A stretch of DNA of 64,000 bases from positions 1 through 64,000 of IMG/VR virus record IMGVR_UViG_3300042309_002885, one strand, 5' to 3'. Each line of letters starts with the position of its first letter. The stretch's first letter is position 1. Below are positions 28,409 through 36,581 of the stretch, in pieces. Origin of the DNA: a virus. The notes beneath the pieces are model-generated. The model was not told the DNA's origin, searched no databases, and saw nothing but the letters and a program-made list of their open reading frames with translations. The translations under genes and the position numbers were made by a program.

Positions 28409-29176
28409 GTGAGAGATTATAATCTTAGAAAGATTTATGAAGGTACTACAGGTGATGAAAAGACCTATGTAGGTAATCTCACTATTGGTAAATATAAGCT
28501 TGTTAAGGATAAAGAGATTAAAGAATGTGATTACGAAAGTAATAAAAATAATAAGAAAATCATATCATCTGCTACAAAAAATAATATAGAGAAACTTAAA
28601 GAGGCTTTTAAATCTGATATAACAATTGATAAAATTTATAGAGCTGTAATTGCTACAACAAGATCAGTCTACTCAACATATATATCTGGTACTCTGAAAG
28701 GTGAGTCATTTATATGGGCTAGAATAGAAACGAATAGCGCTGGTGCTGGACAAACAAAACTATACTTTGAGGATGGATTTACAAATGCTGTTAAATTTAT
28801 AAGTTATGTATTTACACCTACAACATTAGAAAAGACATCTGAAGGTACATACCGGATACACAACCGGGTTGAAAGAATTATTACTTATTCTACTGAATAT
28901 GAGGAAGAGCAGATTGGTCCTAAACGCTTTGATATAGTTAATTATGGTCCATCAGGAGACTATCATAGGATATCTTTACCGGCTCGTTTATCTTATGCAC
29001 CTACCTCATATAATGCTCAATTTTACGAGAACGGCTGGATACGGTTTACAATATATAGCTATTTGGGAATGCATATGACTATTTCGTTTCCAGATCCTGA
29101 TTGGGGATATATAGCTAAGGACGATGGCTCAGATTATAGTTTTGATAAAATGTTTAGAGAGGATTTAAGTAAATGA
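28409..29176 (+). CDS. 255-residue late protein embedded in the MRY array
   Basis: GTG start; MRDYNLRKIYEG resembles the family N-terminus and the promoter is identical, but no PExHPLFN signature is present. The nearest match is SFPDPDWGYI at about 225. Beta-rich. It may be a diverged, enlarged family member or an unrelated gene captured behind a family promoter. ATGA overlap with the next gene. Confidence 0.6.
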   Translation: MRDYNLRKIYEGTTGDEKTYVGNLTIGKYKLVKDKEIKECDYESNKNNKKIISSATKNNIEKLKEAFKSDITIDKIYRAVIATTRSVYSTYISGTLKGESFIWARIETNSAGAGQTKLYFEDGFTNAVKFISYVFTPTTLEKTSEGTYRIHNRVERIITYSTEYEEEQIGPKRFDIVNYGPSGDYHRISLPARLSYAPTSYNAQFYENGWIRFTIYSYLGMHMTISFPDPDWGYIAKDDGSDYSFDKMFREDLSK

Positions 29177-29574
29177 GATACAAAATATACGGTCATGATA
29201 TATTTGCTTATGAGCCACCTTTTGTTAGATCTTTAGATATAACAGATGAGATGGATGAGTATGATATTATCAATTATATAAATAAGTTTTGGAAAGTACG
29301 TCATTACTACGATACAGCAAAAGGTGAGGGAAAAAAACCTAAGCTTATTGTTGGTGGTGATAAGGATGGCTGTTTAACTCTCTTCTTAAAAACTGATGCA
29401 TCTTTAAAAAGGTTAGGAATATTATTACCTGAGACGCACCCTCTCTTCAACCACTACACTCTATGGAGTGCAAGATTTAAATTTGACGTGTCAAGACGAC
29501 GTAATTTATTTACTGATTCTCCGATAAAATATTTTACTGATCAAATACAACAATTCATATATGATAACATTTAA
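29173..29574 (+). CDS. MRY/PExHPLFN family protein, member 21
   Basis: 133 residues; MRYKIYGHDI, DKDGCLTLF, LLPETHPLFNHYTL. Start coupled to the preceding gene; its end overlaps the next gene by 14 bases. Confidence 0.75.
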   Translation: MRYKIYGHDIFAYEPPFVRSLDITDEMDEYDIINYINKFWKVRHYYDTAKGEGKKPKLIVGGDKDGCLTLFLKTDASLKRLGILLPETHPLFNHYTLWSARFKFDVSRRRNLFTDSPIKYFTDQIQQFIYDNI

Positions 29575-30049
29575 GCAATATACACTATTAAAGGAGAGTC
29601 TTATAACTATGGCTCAAGGTAAGTTTATACCCGCAAAAGATCTGCTGTTAAATAACAATTTAAATGAACTTCCTGAAATTAAGCCTTATGGTTTTTGGAC
29701 GGATAGATCAGGTAATTTTAAAGAAGTTTACATGACAGGACCAAAAAACAATGGTGGACATGGTGGTGTAGCAAGAGAGATTATCGAGGCAGCTATAAAC
29801 TATAAAGATGATCACGGAGGAATGACTCCTGAAGAAGAGGATAAACTTGTAAGTGCACTAGCTCCTGGAAAATTCGGAGGAGTTTATAATGTGCTACTTA
29901 GCTCAGGCTTTATGCATGTAGTATTGGCTGGTAATACATATTACTATAAAACAAATTCAGGTGCTCCCACGCCAGGTCAAAAGAAGTTCCTAAACACTCT
30001 AACTGAACAATACGCAACGCCAATCGAATACGCTTCAGAGATATTTTAA
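29561..30049 (+). CDS. Possible internal head protein with capsid-targeting N-terminus
   Basis: 162 residues. The N-terminus MITFKQYTLLKES resembles the capsid-targeting sequence of T4 internal proteins (M-K-T-Y-Q-E-F-type), with an LKE that fits the gp21 protease consensus (hydrophobic-x-E). The rest is Gly-rich with an ITMAQGKF start-like segment at about 16 that could be an internal start. No known effector domain recognised. Followed by two hairpins. Confidence 0.5.
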   Translation: MITFKQYTLLKESLITMAQGKFIPAKDLLLNNNLNELPEIKPYGFWTDRSGNFKEVYMTGPKNNGGHGGVAREIIEAAINYKDDHGGMTPEEEDKLVSALAPGKFGGVYNVLLSSGFMHVVLAGNTYYYKTNSGAPTPGQKKFLNTLTEQYATPIEYASEIF

Positions 30050-30075
30050 AGTCCCTCCGCTCTTTAGCGGGGACT
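30050..30075 (+). terminator. Hairpin after the MRY array
   Basis: AGTCCC-t-CCGC / GCGG-GGACT with a six-base loop; no T-run directly after. First of two hairpins. Confidence 0.5.
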
Positions 30076-30091
30076 ACCTTAGGACAAACTA

Positions 30092-30131
30092 AACGTGCTA
30101 GTGAGAGTCGTGCCTCCTAGCACGTTTTTTT
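30092..30131 (+). terminator. Rho-independent terminator
   Basis: AACGTGCTAG pairs with CTAGCACGTT, followed by a T run up to 30131. It closes the long plus-strand array and overlaps the end of a convergent gene. Confidence 0.8.
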
Positions 30132-30315
30132 ATTCAGTCTTAAGTTTAGCTTCTTCTAACTCCGCTTTAGTAACATGTAACTTACACTTACCGTATTGAA
30201 AGAATACTTTATCTCCTTCTTTACGTGTAATAGTAATATAGTCCTCTCCAAGCCCGCAATTTAAATTTGCTAGCTCCGCCCTAAATTCTGCTTTAATATA
30301 AACCTTCTCGTTCAT
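30130..30315 (-). CDS. Small hypothetical protein
   Basis: 61 residues from ATG 30315 (MNEKVYIKAEFRAELANL); the longer frame to 30444 overlaps the divergent gene. Beta-rich; the end KCKLHVTKAELEEAKL resembles IIVTKQELEMM of the 31227 product. No family recognised. Confidence 0.55.
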   Translation of the reverse strand: MNEKVYIKAEFRAELANLNCGLGEDYITITRKEGDKVFFQYGKCKLHVTKAELEEAKLKTE

Positions 30316-30397
30316 TGTCGTGGTATTATATATACTATTTAACCACTTTGCACTATTATAATATTGATTTTTCTTAAAAAAATAATAATATTTTTTT

Positions 30398-30520
30398 ATG
30401 AAGATTCCTAAAACAGTAGTTAAGGCTATTAAAAGACCCGGCATTCACGCTAAATCTAAGACCTCACATCTCAAGCAATCAAAGAACTATAAAAAGCGCT
30501 ACAGAGGTCAAGGCAAGTAA
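30398..30520 (+). CDS. Small basic conserved phage protein
   Basis: A 40-residue ORF: MKIPKTVVKAIKRPGIHAKS then KTSHLKQSKNYKKRYRGQGK. Very basic, with the SKNYKKxYRGQG ending that I recognise from short proteins of T4-like phages. Probably nucleic-acid binding. It ends one base before thyX. Confidence 0.6.
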   Translation: MKIPKTVVKAIKRPGIHAKSKTSHLKQSKNYKKRYRGQGK

Positions 30521-30521
30521 T

Positions 30522-31172
30522 ATGACAGTAAAGTTTATCGATAAGATGGGCTCAGACCTATCTGTAGTTAACGCTGCAAGAGTTTCTTTCGATAAGGTAT
30601 CTGAGCTTAATACAGATGGATCTCTTAAATCGAGTGATGAAAGACTTATTGCATTTCTAGCTAGAGAGAATCACTGGACTCCTTTTGGGCATGCGTCACT
30701 ATCATTTCATATTAAAGCTCCTATATTTGTAGCAAGACAGCTAGTTAAGCATACGGTTGGGCTTGTCTGGAACGAAGTAAGTAGGAGATATGTAGATTCA
30801 ACTCCTGAATTCTACGTTCCTAATAAGTGGCGTAGACGTAATGAGGATAAGAAGCAAGGATCTCATGAAGATCAGTTTGTTGATCTTAGTTATTCGGAAG
30901 AGCTTACTATTAATGGTATTATGGATAATGCTCTTAATATGTATCAAGGCTTGCTTGATATTGGTGTTTGCGCTGAACAAGCTAGAATGATTCTTCCGCA
31001 AAATACTATGACAGAGTGGTATTGGTCTGGTTCACTTCACGCTTTTGCTAGAGTGTGTAATCTTAGATGTAAGAAAGATACTCAGAAAGAAACGCGCAAC
31101 ATAGCGGATCAAATTGACAATATAGCGCGTGAACATTTCCCTGTTAGTTGGAAGTATCTTAGATCTCATTAA
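30522..31172 (+). CDS. thyX: Flavin-dependent thymidylate synthase
   Basis: 216 residues. ThyX uses FAD, NADPH and methylene-tetrahydrofolate to convert dUMP to dTMP. The ThyX motif appears as KHTVGLVWNEVSRRY (position of the canonical RHRxxSxNExSxR), followed by PNKWR. LVKHT and the ILPQNTMTEW helix are typical. K and T replacing the two leading arginines is a variant I associate with phage ThyX proteins. It supplies dTMP together with nrdA and nrdB downstream. Confidence 0.9.
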   Translation: MTVKFIDKMGSDLSVVNAARVSFDKVSELNTDGSLKSSDERLIAFLARENHWTPFGHASLSFHIKAPIFVARQLVKHTVGLVWNEVSRRYVDSTPEFYVPNKWRRRNEDKKQGSHEDQFVDLSYSEELTINGIMDNALNMYQGLLDIGVCAEQARMILPQNTMTEWYWSGSLHAFARVCNLRCKKDTQKETRNIADQIDNIAREHFPVSWKYLRSH

Positions 31173-31226
31173 GTTATTTAATATTTTTTATATTTAAAAA
31201 AAAGTTTTATTCAATAAATAAAAGAT

Positions 31227-31433
31227 ATGAAAAGGTTATCTGAAGAGCAGGTTGTTTTATGCGGTAAAGGAAGATGCAAGTGCCCGGTAGTTACAAAGCT
31301 CGAAAATGGTACATATGAAGTGCTTGATGATTATGGTAATAAGATTATTGTGACAAAGCAAGAATTGGAAATGATGTCTGACGCGGTAACAGCCTTAGAC
31401 AAGCCAATTAACGAGCAACTTTTATGTGGATAA
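31227..31433 (+). CDS. Small conserved phage protein with Cys cluster
   Basis: 68 residues: VVLCGKGRCKCP gives CxxxxCxC, then VLDDYGNKIIVTKQELEMM. A small protein of this pattern (LCGxGRC..., DDxGN, TKxE) recurs in T4-like marine phages without a function. Possibly metal-binding. Confidence 0.6.
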   Translation: MKRLSEEQVVLCGKGRCKCPVVTKLENGTYEVLDDYGNKIIVTKQELEMMSDAVTALDKPINEQLLCG

Positions 31434-31462
31434 ATAAGCATTTGTAATATAATATACGTATT

Positions 31463-31771
31463 ATGATAGAATTAATACTGTATACTGGATCCTGTATTGG
31501 TTTGTGCTTTATATTAAAATATGGATCAATACTATCGTTTTTTAGGAACAAATTAACGAAATACAAATACTTTAAAGAGCTCTTTTCTTGCTCACTATGC
31601 CTAGGGTTCTGGTCAGGGTTAATAATTGGCTGGCAGAGTCCTTTTAATACTATTATATTTACTACATACGGTGCAGCAGTCTGCTGGTACGCGGATTATA
31701 TTTTGGATATAATTATAAATAAAGGACAGGCGAAAGAGAAGGATCAAGTAATAAGCTTTAATCGACGATAG
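31463..31771 (+). CDS. DUF1360-like membrane protein
   Basis: 102 residues with three to four hydrophobic segments. ELFSCSLCLGFWSGLIIGW contains the CxxCxGFW motif of the DUF1360 family, seen in phage and spore proteins. Function unknown. Confidence 0.6.
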   Translation: MIELILYTGSCIGLCFILKYGSILSFFRNKLTKYKYFKELFSCSLCLGFWSGLIIGWQSPFNTIIFTTYGAAVCWYADYILDIIINKGQAKEKDQVISFNRR

Positions 31772-31772
31772 T

Positions 31773-32087
31773 TTATTTATAGTTGCGGATAAATGATAAT
31801 ATATCGTGTATCTCCTTGTTAACTACCATATCATTTTTCTCTATTAGCTTATTTATATAAGCTAATAGAGCTTTTTTTTCTATACTTCCATTCTCCTCTT
31901 CCTCATTACACTCTACCGGAACACCTATAGAGGAAGCGCCGCTCGAACCAGGTGTATTGCCTGGTAATTGGCCGCGATGGTAGGTATGATTATCATCTGT
32001 TGTTTTATAATTCTGTTGTGGGAATTCTACCGATTGAGCACTTCTGTAATCCTCATATAAAGACTGCAACTCACGAAAACTATTCAT
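31773..32087 (-). CDS. Late protein with possible capsid-targeting N-terminus
   Basis: 104 residues; MNSFRELQSLYEDYRSAQSV resembles the first 15-20 residues of capsid-targeted T4 proteins, and the promoter is of the late type. The middle is Gly/Ser-rich and disordered, with a helical end. Either a small internal protein or another virion component. Confidence 0.5.
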   Translation of the reverse strand: MNSFRELQSLYEDYRSAQSVEFPQQNYKTTDDNHTYHRGQLPGNTPGSSGASSIGVPVECNEEEENGSIEKKALLAYINKLIEKNDMVVNKEIHDILSFIRNYK

Positions 32088-32093
32088 CGTGTA

Positions 32094-32102
32094 TATTTAG
32101 TT
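32094..32102 (-). promoter_or_regulatory. Late-type element AACTAAATA
   Basis: 15 nt to ATG 32087 on the minus strand. Confidence 0.6.
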
Positions 32103-32138
32103 GAAAATTTGAAAAATACCGCTATAATATTACAAATA

Positions 32139-32492
32139 ATGTCGAGGTCTCTTACATGTAAAATATCTGGTAAGTCATATACATTTTCGCAAGAGTATTA
32201 CGCGAAAAAAATAGATGAGTACGGCGGTCAAGATAATATAATAAACTTTTTTGTAACAAAAAAAGTTAAATCGCTTATTAAGCGAGGATATGATCCGCAA
32301 GAGATACGTAACATATTGCACGTAGATGATGTTGATCTTGTTGATGTATTATCCCCTGAAATTAAAGGCGTAATAAATTTTCATTCTGGTGATAAAATTG
32401 ATATTAAAAAAGCAGCTTCTATAAGTAGTGTGGCATATAAAACTGATATAGACGTAGCTGCGTTTATAAATAATATTAGAAATGAACAATAA
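32139..32492 (+). CDS. Conserved T4-like phage protein of unknown function
   Basis: 117 residues from ATG 32139 (MSRSLTCKISGKSYTFSQEY). The segment FVTKKVKSLIKRGYDPQEIR and the C/SGKSYTF start are familiar from marine T4-like phages. Helical and basic, it may bind nucleic acid. The upstream part of the longer frame (from 32109) covers a TATAAT box and is unlikely to be coding. Confidence 0.6.
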   Translation: MSRSLTCKISGKSYTFSQEYYAKKIDEYGGQDNIINFFVTKKVKSLIKRGYDPQEIRNILHVDDVDLVDVLSPEIKGVINFHSGDKIDIKKAASISSVAYKTDIDVAAFINNIRNEQ

Positions 32493-32715
32493 AGTAAACT
32501 TTATCGCGCAACAGAGCGGTCCGAGAACGGTGAAAGTATTTAACACAGCAACAGGACAGCTTTATAAGATTATTGATGTAGGTGGTATAATTGCTACACC
32601 TCCAGTCTGCACGCCTACAGAACTATCTGTAGGTGTTTATATTAGTGATAAAAAACAAGCGCTTAAGATATATACTGTACCTGGATTTAGCTTGAAAAAG
32701 ACAGTATCCATATGA
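32482..32715 (+). CDS. Small beta-rich hypothetical protein
   Basis: 77 residues (MNNKVNFIAQQSGPRTVKVF...). Alternating strands with IIDVGG and TVPGF look like blades of a repeated beta sheet. Its start overlaps the previous gene by 11 bases. No family recognised. Confidence 0.55.
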   Translation: MNNKVNFIAQQSGPRTVKVFNTATGQLYKIIDVGGIIATPPVCTPTELSVGVYISDKKQALKIYTVPGFSLKKTVSI

Positions 32716-32781
32716 CTTTCTTTATCGTTTAGAAAGGTAGAAATAATATCCTATTTAATTAGATTAATAGGAAAGTTATAC

Positions 32782-32789
32782 TATAAATA
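32782..32789 (+). promoter_or_regulatory. TATAAATA box before nrdB
   Basis: Perfect T4-late-type octamer, 19 nt before ATG 32801. The extra distance leaves a leader of about five bases. Confidence 0.45.
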
Positions 32790-32800
32790 CCATTAATATT

Positions 32801-33784
32801 ATGAGCGTTGTATGTATTTTCGATGAGCAGATTAGCCGTAAGCCTAACCAGTACCCGTGGACAGAGAAGTTCATAGAAGCAATGCATAACGGGTTTTGGA
32901 CTGATAAAGAATTCAGCTTTAAATCTGATATACAACAATTTAAAGTTGAGCTTACAGATCAGGAGCGTGAAATTATCGTACGTACACTCTCCGCGATTGG
33001 CCAGATCGAAGTTGCTGTAAAAACATTTTGGGCTAAGCTTGGTGAAAATTTACCTCATCCATCTCTACAAGATCTTGGCTATGTTATGGCTAACGTAGAA
33101 GTTATTCATAATAGTGCTTATGAAAGATTGTTAAGTGTTTTGGATTTAGAAGATATTTTCGAAGAGAACTTAAAGCTCGAGTGGATTCAAGGTAGAGTAA
33201 AATATTTACGTAAGTATACTCATAAGTTCTATAAAGATTCGAAGAAGCAATATCTTTATGCATTAATATTGTTTACTCTCTTTGTTGAGAACGTTTCCCT
33301 GTTTTCGCAATTCTACGTTATTAACTGGTTCGCTAGATTTAAGAACGTACTTAAAGATACAGACCAACAGGTAAAATATACACGCAATGAAGAGAATATT
33401 CACGCTCTAGTAGGTATCCAAATTATTAACACTATTCGTGAAGAGCTTCCTGAATTGTTTGATGATGAGCTTGAAGAACGTATAGCACACGAGGCGGAGG
33501 AGGCTTATAAATCAGAAGCTAAGATTGTTGATTGGATGGTTAACGGTATCAATGAACCGGGTCTTTCTGCGCCTATCCTTAAAGAGTTTATTAAGAATAG
33601 AATTAACGAATCACTTCAACAAATTAAATTCAAGCCAGTTTTCGAAGTAGATAAAGAGGTATTAGAGTCTACCATATGGTTCGAGGAAGAGCTACTCGGT
33701 AATAATATGGCAGATTTCTTCCATACAAGACCAACTGAGTACGCTAAGAAGAATCAATCATTTGACGAAGACGATCTTTTTTAA
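32801..33784 (+). CDS. nrdB: Ribonucleotide reductase, beta (radical) subunit
   Basis: 327 residues. Ferritin-like fold with the di-iron ligands in EVIHNSAY (E, H and the radical tyrosine in the E. coli Y122 position) and in NEENIHALVG. It generates the tyrosyl radical used by the alpha subunit to reduce ribonucleotides. The C-terminal SFDEDDLF is the acidic tail that docks on the alpha subunit. Four bases separate its stop from nrdA. Confidence 0.9.
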   Translation: MSVVCIFDEQISRKPNQYPWTEKFIEAMHNGFWTDKEFSFKSDIQQFKVELTDQEREIIVRTLSAIGQIEVAVKTFWAKLGENLPHPSLQDLGYVMANVEVIHNSAYERLLSVLDLEDIFEENLKLEWIQGRVKYLRKYTHKFYKDSKKQYLYALILFTLFVENVSLFSQFYVINWFARFKNVLKDTDQQVKYTRNEENIHALVGIQIINTIREELPELFDDELEERIAHEAEEAYKSEAKIVDWMVNGINEPGLSAPILKEFIKNRINESLQQIKFKPVFEVDKEVLESTIWFEEELLGNNMADFFHTRPTEYAKKNQSFDEDDLF

Positions 33785-33788
33785 TTTT

Positions 33789-35435
33789 ATGCGAGAATAT
33801 AAATGGCTTAACAAGGACTCAAGAAAGTTCCTCGAAAGAGGATATTTAGAGGAAAATGAAACACCAGAACAAAGAATACAAGATATAGCTGATAGAGCAC
33901 AGCAGCTATTAGGTATTGATAGCTTCTCTGATAAGTTTCATGATTACATGGCGAGGGGATTCTATTCTTTAGCGTCTCCTATTTGGTCAAACTTTGGTCG
34001 TAAAAGAGGCTTACCTATTTCTTGCTTTGGTAGTTTCATTCCTGATGACATGGAGCAGATTCTGTATAAGATGGGTGAGATTGGAACTATGTCAAAAGTA
34101 GGTGGGGGTACTTCAGCTTACTTTGGAGCTGTGAGAGGTCGTGGAGCTCCTATTTCTTCAGGTGGTAATGCAACAGGTGTACATCATCAACTGACTGTAT
34201 TTGATTCTCTTATCAACTACGTATCACAAGGGAATGTACGTAGAGGTTCATTTGCTGCTTATCTACCTATTGATCATCCAGACATTGAAGAGTTTCTTAA
34301 GATTAGATCAGAAGGCAATTCAATTCAAGATCTCTCTATTGGCGTTTGCGTTTCGGATGAATGGATGAAGTCCATGGTTGATGGAGATAGGGATAAGCGT
34401 AAGCTTTGGGGTGCAGTAATTAAGAAGCGATTCGAGTCTGGGTATCCATATATCTTTTTCTCTGATAACGCTAACAACCAAGCACCACAGATGTATAAAG
34501 ATAAAGGATTAAAGATTAACGCTTCTAATCTTTGTACTGAGATCTTTCTCTCTACTAGCGATGATGAATCGTTTGTATGTGATCTTTCATCTCTCAATCT
34601 TGAAAAATGGGATGAGATTGCTGAAACAGATGCTGTAGAAACTCTCGTTTACTTTCTTGATGCTGTCATGTCTGAGTTTATTGAAAAGACAGATGGTGTT
34701 AAGTTTATGGAAGCTCCACGTAAGTTCGCTATTAATCAGCGCGCGTTAGGTGTAGGTATTCTTGGATGGCACTCATTACTTCAATCGAAAATGGTATCGT
34801 TTGAATCAATGGAAGCTAAGATGATGAATAATGAGATCTGGCACTCTATTAGAGAGAAAGCAGATAAAGCAACAGCTGAGTTAGCTTCAAAATTTGGTGA
34901 ACCACCAATGCTTGAAGGTTATAATAGAAGAAACTCTACTACTCTAGCTGTAGCGCCTACGACATCAAGTTCGTTTATTTTAGGCCAAGTTTCACCATCC
35001 ATCGAACCTCTTAATAGTAATTACTTCGTTAAGGACCTTGCTAAGGGTAAGTTCACATATAAGAATCCTTATCTAGAGAAGCTTCTCAAAGAAAAAGGTA
35101 AGAACGATCAAGAAACATGGAAGGATATTCTCACACATGGAGGTTCGGTTCAACATCTAGATTTTCTTACTAAAGAAGAAAGAGATGTGTTTAAGACGTT
35201 CGGTGAAATCTCTCAGAAAGAAATTGTTATTCAAGCAGCACAGAGACAGAAGCATATCGATCAAGGGCAATCGCTCAATCTTATGATTCCACCTACTGCT
35301 AAGCCGAAAGAGGTAAATGAACTTCTTATCTTCGCTTGGGAGCAAGGTATTAAGTCTCTTTATTACCAGCGTTCGGCTAATCCTTCACAGGAGCTAGCTA
35401 GGTCTATTATGACTTGCTCTACCTGCGAAGCTTGA
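33789..35435 (+). CDS. nrdA: Ribonucleotide reductase, alpha (catalytic) subunit
   Basis: 548 residues from ATG 33789. Class I alpha subunit: thiyl-radical pair region CFGSFIPDD, active-site NLCTEI (N, C, E), radical-transfer region SLYYQRS (two tyrosines), and a C-terminal CSTC redox pair. The N-terminal ATP-cone is absent, so dATP feedback through that domain is not expected, and the protein is short compared with bacterial NrdA (about 750). The longer frame from 33762 overlaps nrdB. Confidence 0.9.
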   Translation: MREYKWLNKDSRKFLERGYLEENETPEQRIQDIADRAQQLLGIDSFSDKFHDYMARGFYSLASPIWSNFGRKRGLPISCFGSFIPDDMEQILYKMGEIGTMSKVGGGTSAYFGAVRGRGAPISSGGNATGVHHQLTVFDSLINYVSQGNVRRGSFAAYLPIDHPDIEEFLKIRSEGNSIQDLSIGVCVSDEWMKSMVDGDRDKRKLWGAVIKKRFESGYPYIFFSDNANNQAPQMYKDKGLKINASNLCTEIFLSTSDDESFVCDLSSLNLEKWDEIAETDAVETLVYFLDAVMSEFIEKTDGVKFMEAPRKFAINQRALGVGILGWHSLLQSKMVSFESMEAKMMNNEIWHSIREKADKATAELASKFGEPPMLEGYNRRNSTTLAVAPTTSSSFILGQVSPSIEPLNSNYFVKDLAKGKFTYKNPYLEKLLKEKGKNDQETWKDILTHGGSVQHLDFLTKEERDVFKTFGEISQKEIVIQAAQRQKHIDQGQSLNLMIPPTAKPKEVNELLIFAWEQGIKSLYYQRSANPSQELARSIMTCSTCEA

Positions 35436-35453
35436 TTAATCTCATATTCAGTA

Positions 35454-35461
35454 TATAAATA
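35454..35461 (+). promoter_or_regulatory. TATAAATA box before hsp20
   Basis: Perfect T4-late-type octamer, 16 nt from its start to ATG 35470. Confidence 0.5.
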
Positions 35462-35469
35462 TTATTGCT

Positions 35470-35895
35470 ATGAGTTATTTACTTACTAACAAAGCACTGT
35501 CGGACGTTTTCGGATTATCCGAAATCGGTAATTATACAAATAGTTTGATGAATAGTCACCCACTCTTCACATCTATTAACGAAAAAACGGGTGACACGGT
35601 TCGCTTCAACGAGACAGCGGATGGACATACGGTAGAGATCGACCTACCTGGTGTAAAAAAAGCTGACTGTAAAGTTGAGCTTTTTCAATCAGGTACTAAT
35701 GTCAAGGTGTATGTAAAAGCATCGCGAAAGATCACCCATAAGGGTGGTTCACGTGATGAGACCTTCACTCGTGAATTTTCTCTTCGAGAAGCGCGAGAAG
35801 AAAGCGTCAAAGCAGCACTAGAGGATGGAGTACTGACTATTACAGCGCCCATTGAGGTTAACAAGACACGTAGAAAGGTAATCGATCTACAATAA
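35470..35895 (+). CDS. Small heat-shock protein, Hsp20 family
   Basis: 141 residues with an alpha-crystallin domain at about 40-135: VEIDLPGVKKADCKVEL, a charged loop, and the AALEDGVLTITAP signature (A-x-x-x-G-V-L). ATP-independent holdase, known in cyanophages. May protect phage or host proteins while large amounts of capsid are made. Confidence 0.85.
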   Translation: MSYLLTNKALSDVFGLSEIGNYTNSLMNSHPLFTSINEKTGDTVRFNETADGHTVEIDLPGVKKADCKVELFQSGTNVKVYVKASRKITHKGGSRDETFTREFSLREAREESVKAALEDGVLTITAPIEVNKTRRKVIDLQ

Positions 35896-35906
35896 CAACT
35901 AACAAC

Positions 35907-35930
35907 AGCCCCGATGGAGACATCGGGGCT
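35907..35930 (+). terminator. Strong hairpin between hsp20 and clpP
   Basis: AGCCCCGATG-GAGA-CATCGGGGCT, 10-bp perfect stem with a tetraloop, no T run. It ends 12 bases before the clpP start, so it may attenuate or structure the clpP leader rather than terminate. Confidence 0.55.
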
Positions 35931-35941
35931 CCTACTATCTT

Positions 35942-36580
35942 ATGAAATGGAAATACACACTTAATGAAAACAGCAATGAAGAAAAGCAGTCACCGCAACA
36001 AATTTTTATCACGCAGAGCGGCGGTTCTTCTGGGGGACCTGGTGCCAGTATACGAGTTTCGGAAAATACAATTTTCTTTTACTCAGATGTTACAGAGCAG
36101 AGTGCGCTCGATCTTAACCAGGCACTTTACGAAGTAGATTCTAAATTAAAAAACACATCTAATTTTTTAGGTCCTAATTTCACACCACACATTAAATTAC
36201 GAATTAATTCCTATGGCGGTTCGCTATTTGCTGGTCTTGCAATTCTTGATGTAATGCGAAATCTTAAATCAGAAATACATACCTATGTAGATGGTGCAGC
36301 TGCATCAGCTGCTACTATTATTTCTATTGCAGGTGCTAAGCGATATATTGGTAAAAATTCTATGATGCTCATACATCAACTCTCTACAGGTGCGTATGGT
36401 AAGTACTCTGAGCTTGAAGATGATATGGAGAATAACAAGCGGTTAATGAAGATGATTAAAGATATTTATAAACAATATACTAAAGTACCTATGAAGAACA
36501 TTGATGAAATTTTAAAGCATGATTTGTGGTTTGATTCATCAAAGTGTTTAGAGTTTGGTCTCGTCGATCAGATTGTGTAA
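35942..36580 (+). CDS. ClpP-family serine protease
   Basis: 212 residues. Gly-rich loop INSYGGSLFAGLAI, nucleophile Ser in DGAAASAATII (S122), and His in LIHQLS (H145). In bacteria ClpP forms a tetradecameric chamber fed by Clp ATPases; no phage ATPase is seen here, so it may pair with host ClpX or ClpA. The first 35 residues are Gln/Ser/Gly-rich and not part of the fold. Convergent with the spike gene, stops two bases apart. Confidence 0.85.
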   Translation: MKWKYTLNENSNEEKQSPQQIFITQSGGSSGGPGASIRVSENTIFFYSDVTEQSALDLNQALYEVDSKLKNTSNFLGPNFTPHIKLRINSYGGSLFAGLAILDVMRNLKSEIHTYVDGAAASAATIISIAGAKRYIGKNSMMLIHQLSTGAYGKYSELEDDMENNKRLMKMIKDIYKQYTKVPMKNIDEILKHDLWFDSSKCLEFGLVDQIV

Positions 36581-36581
36581 A

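Noticed and set aside
35942-36580. The ClpP-like protein as the prohead protease
   Set aside because: The gp21-like gene at 50493-51158 fills that role and has assemblin-type, not ClpP-type, motifs.
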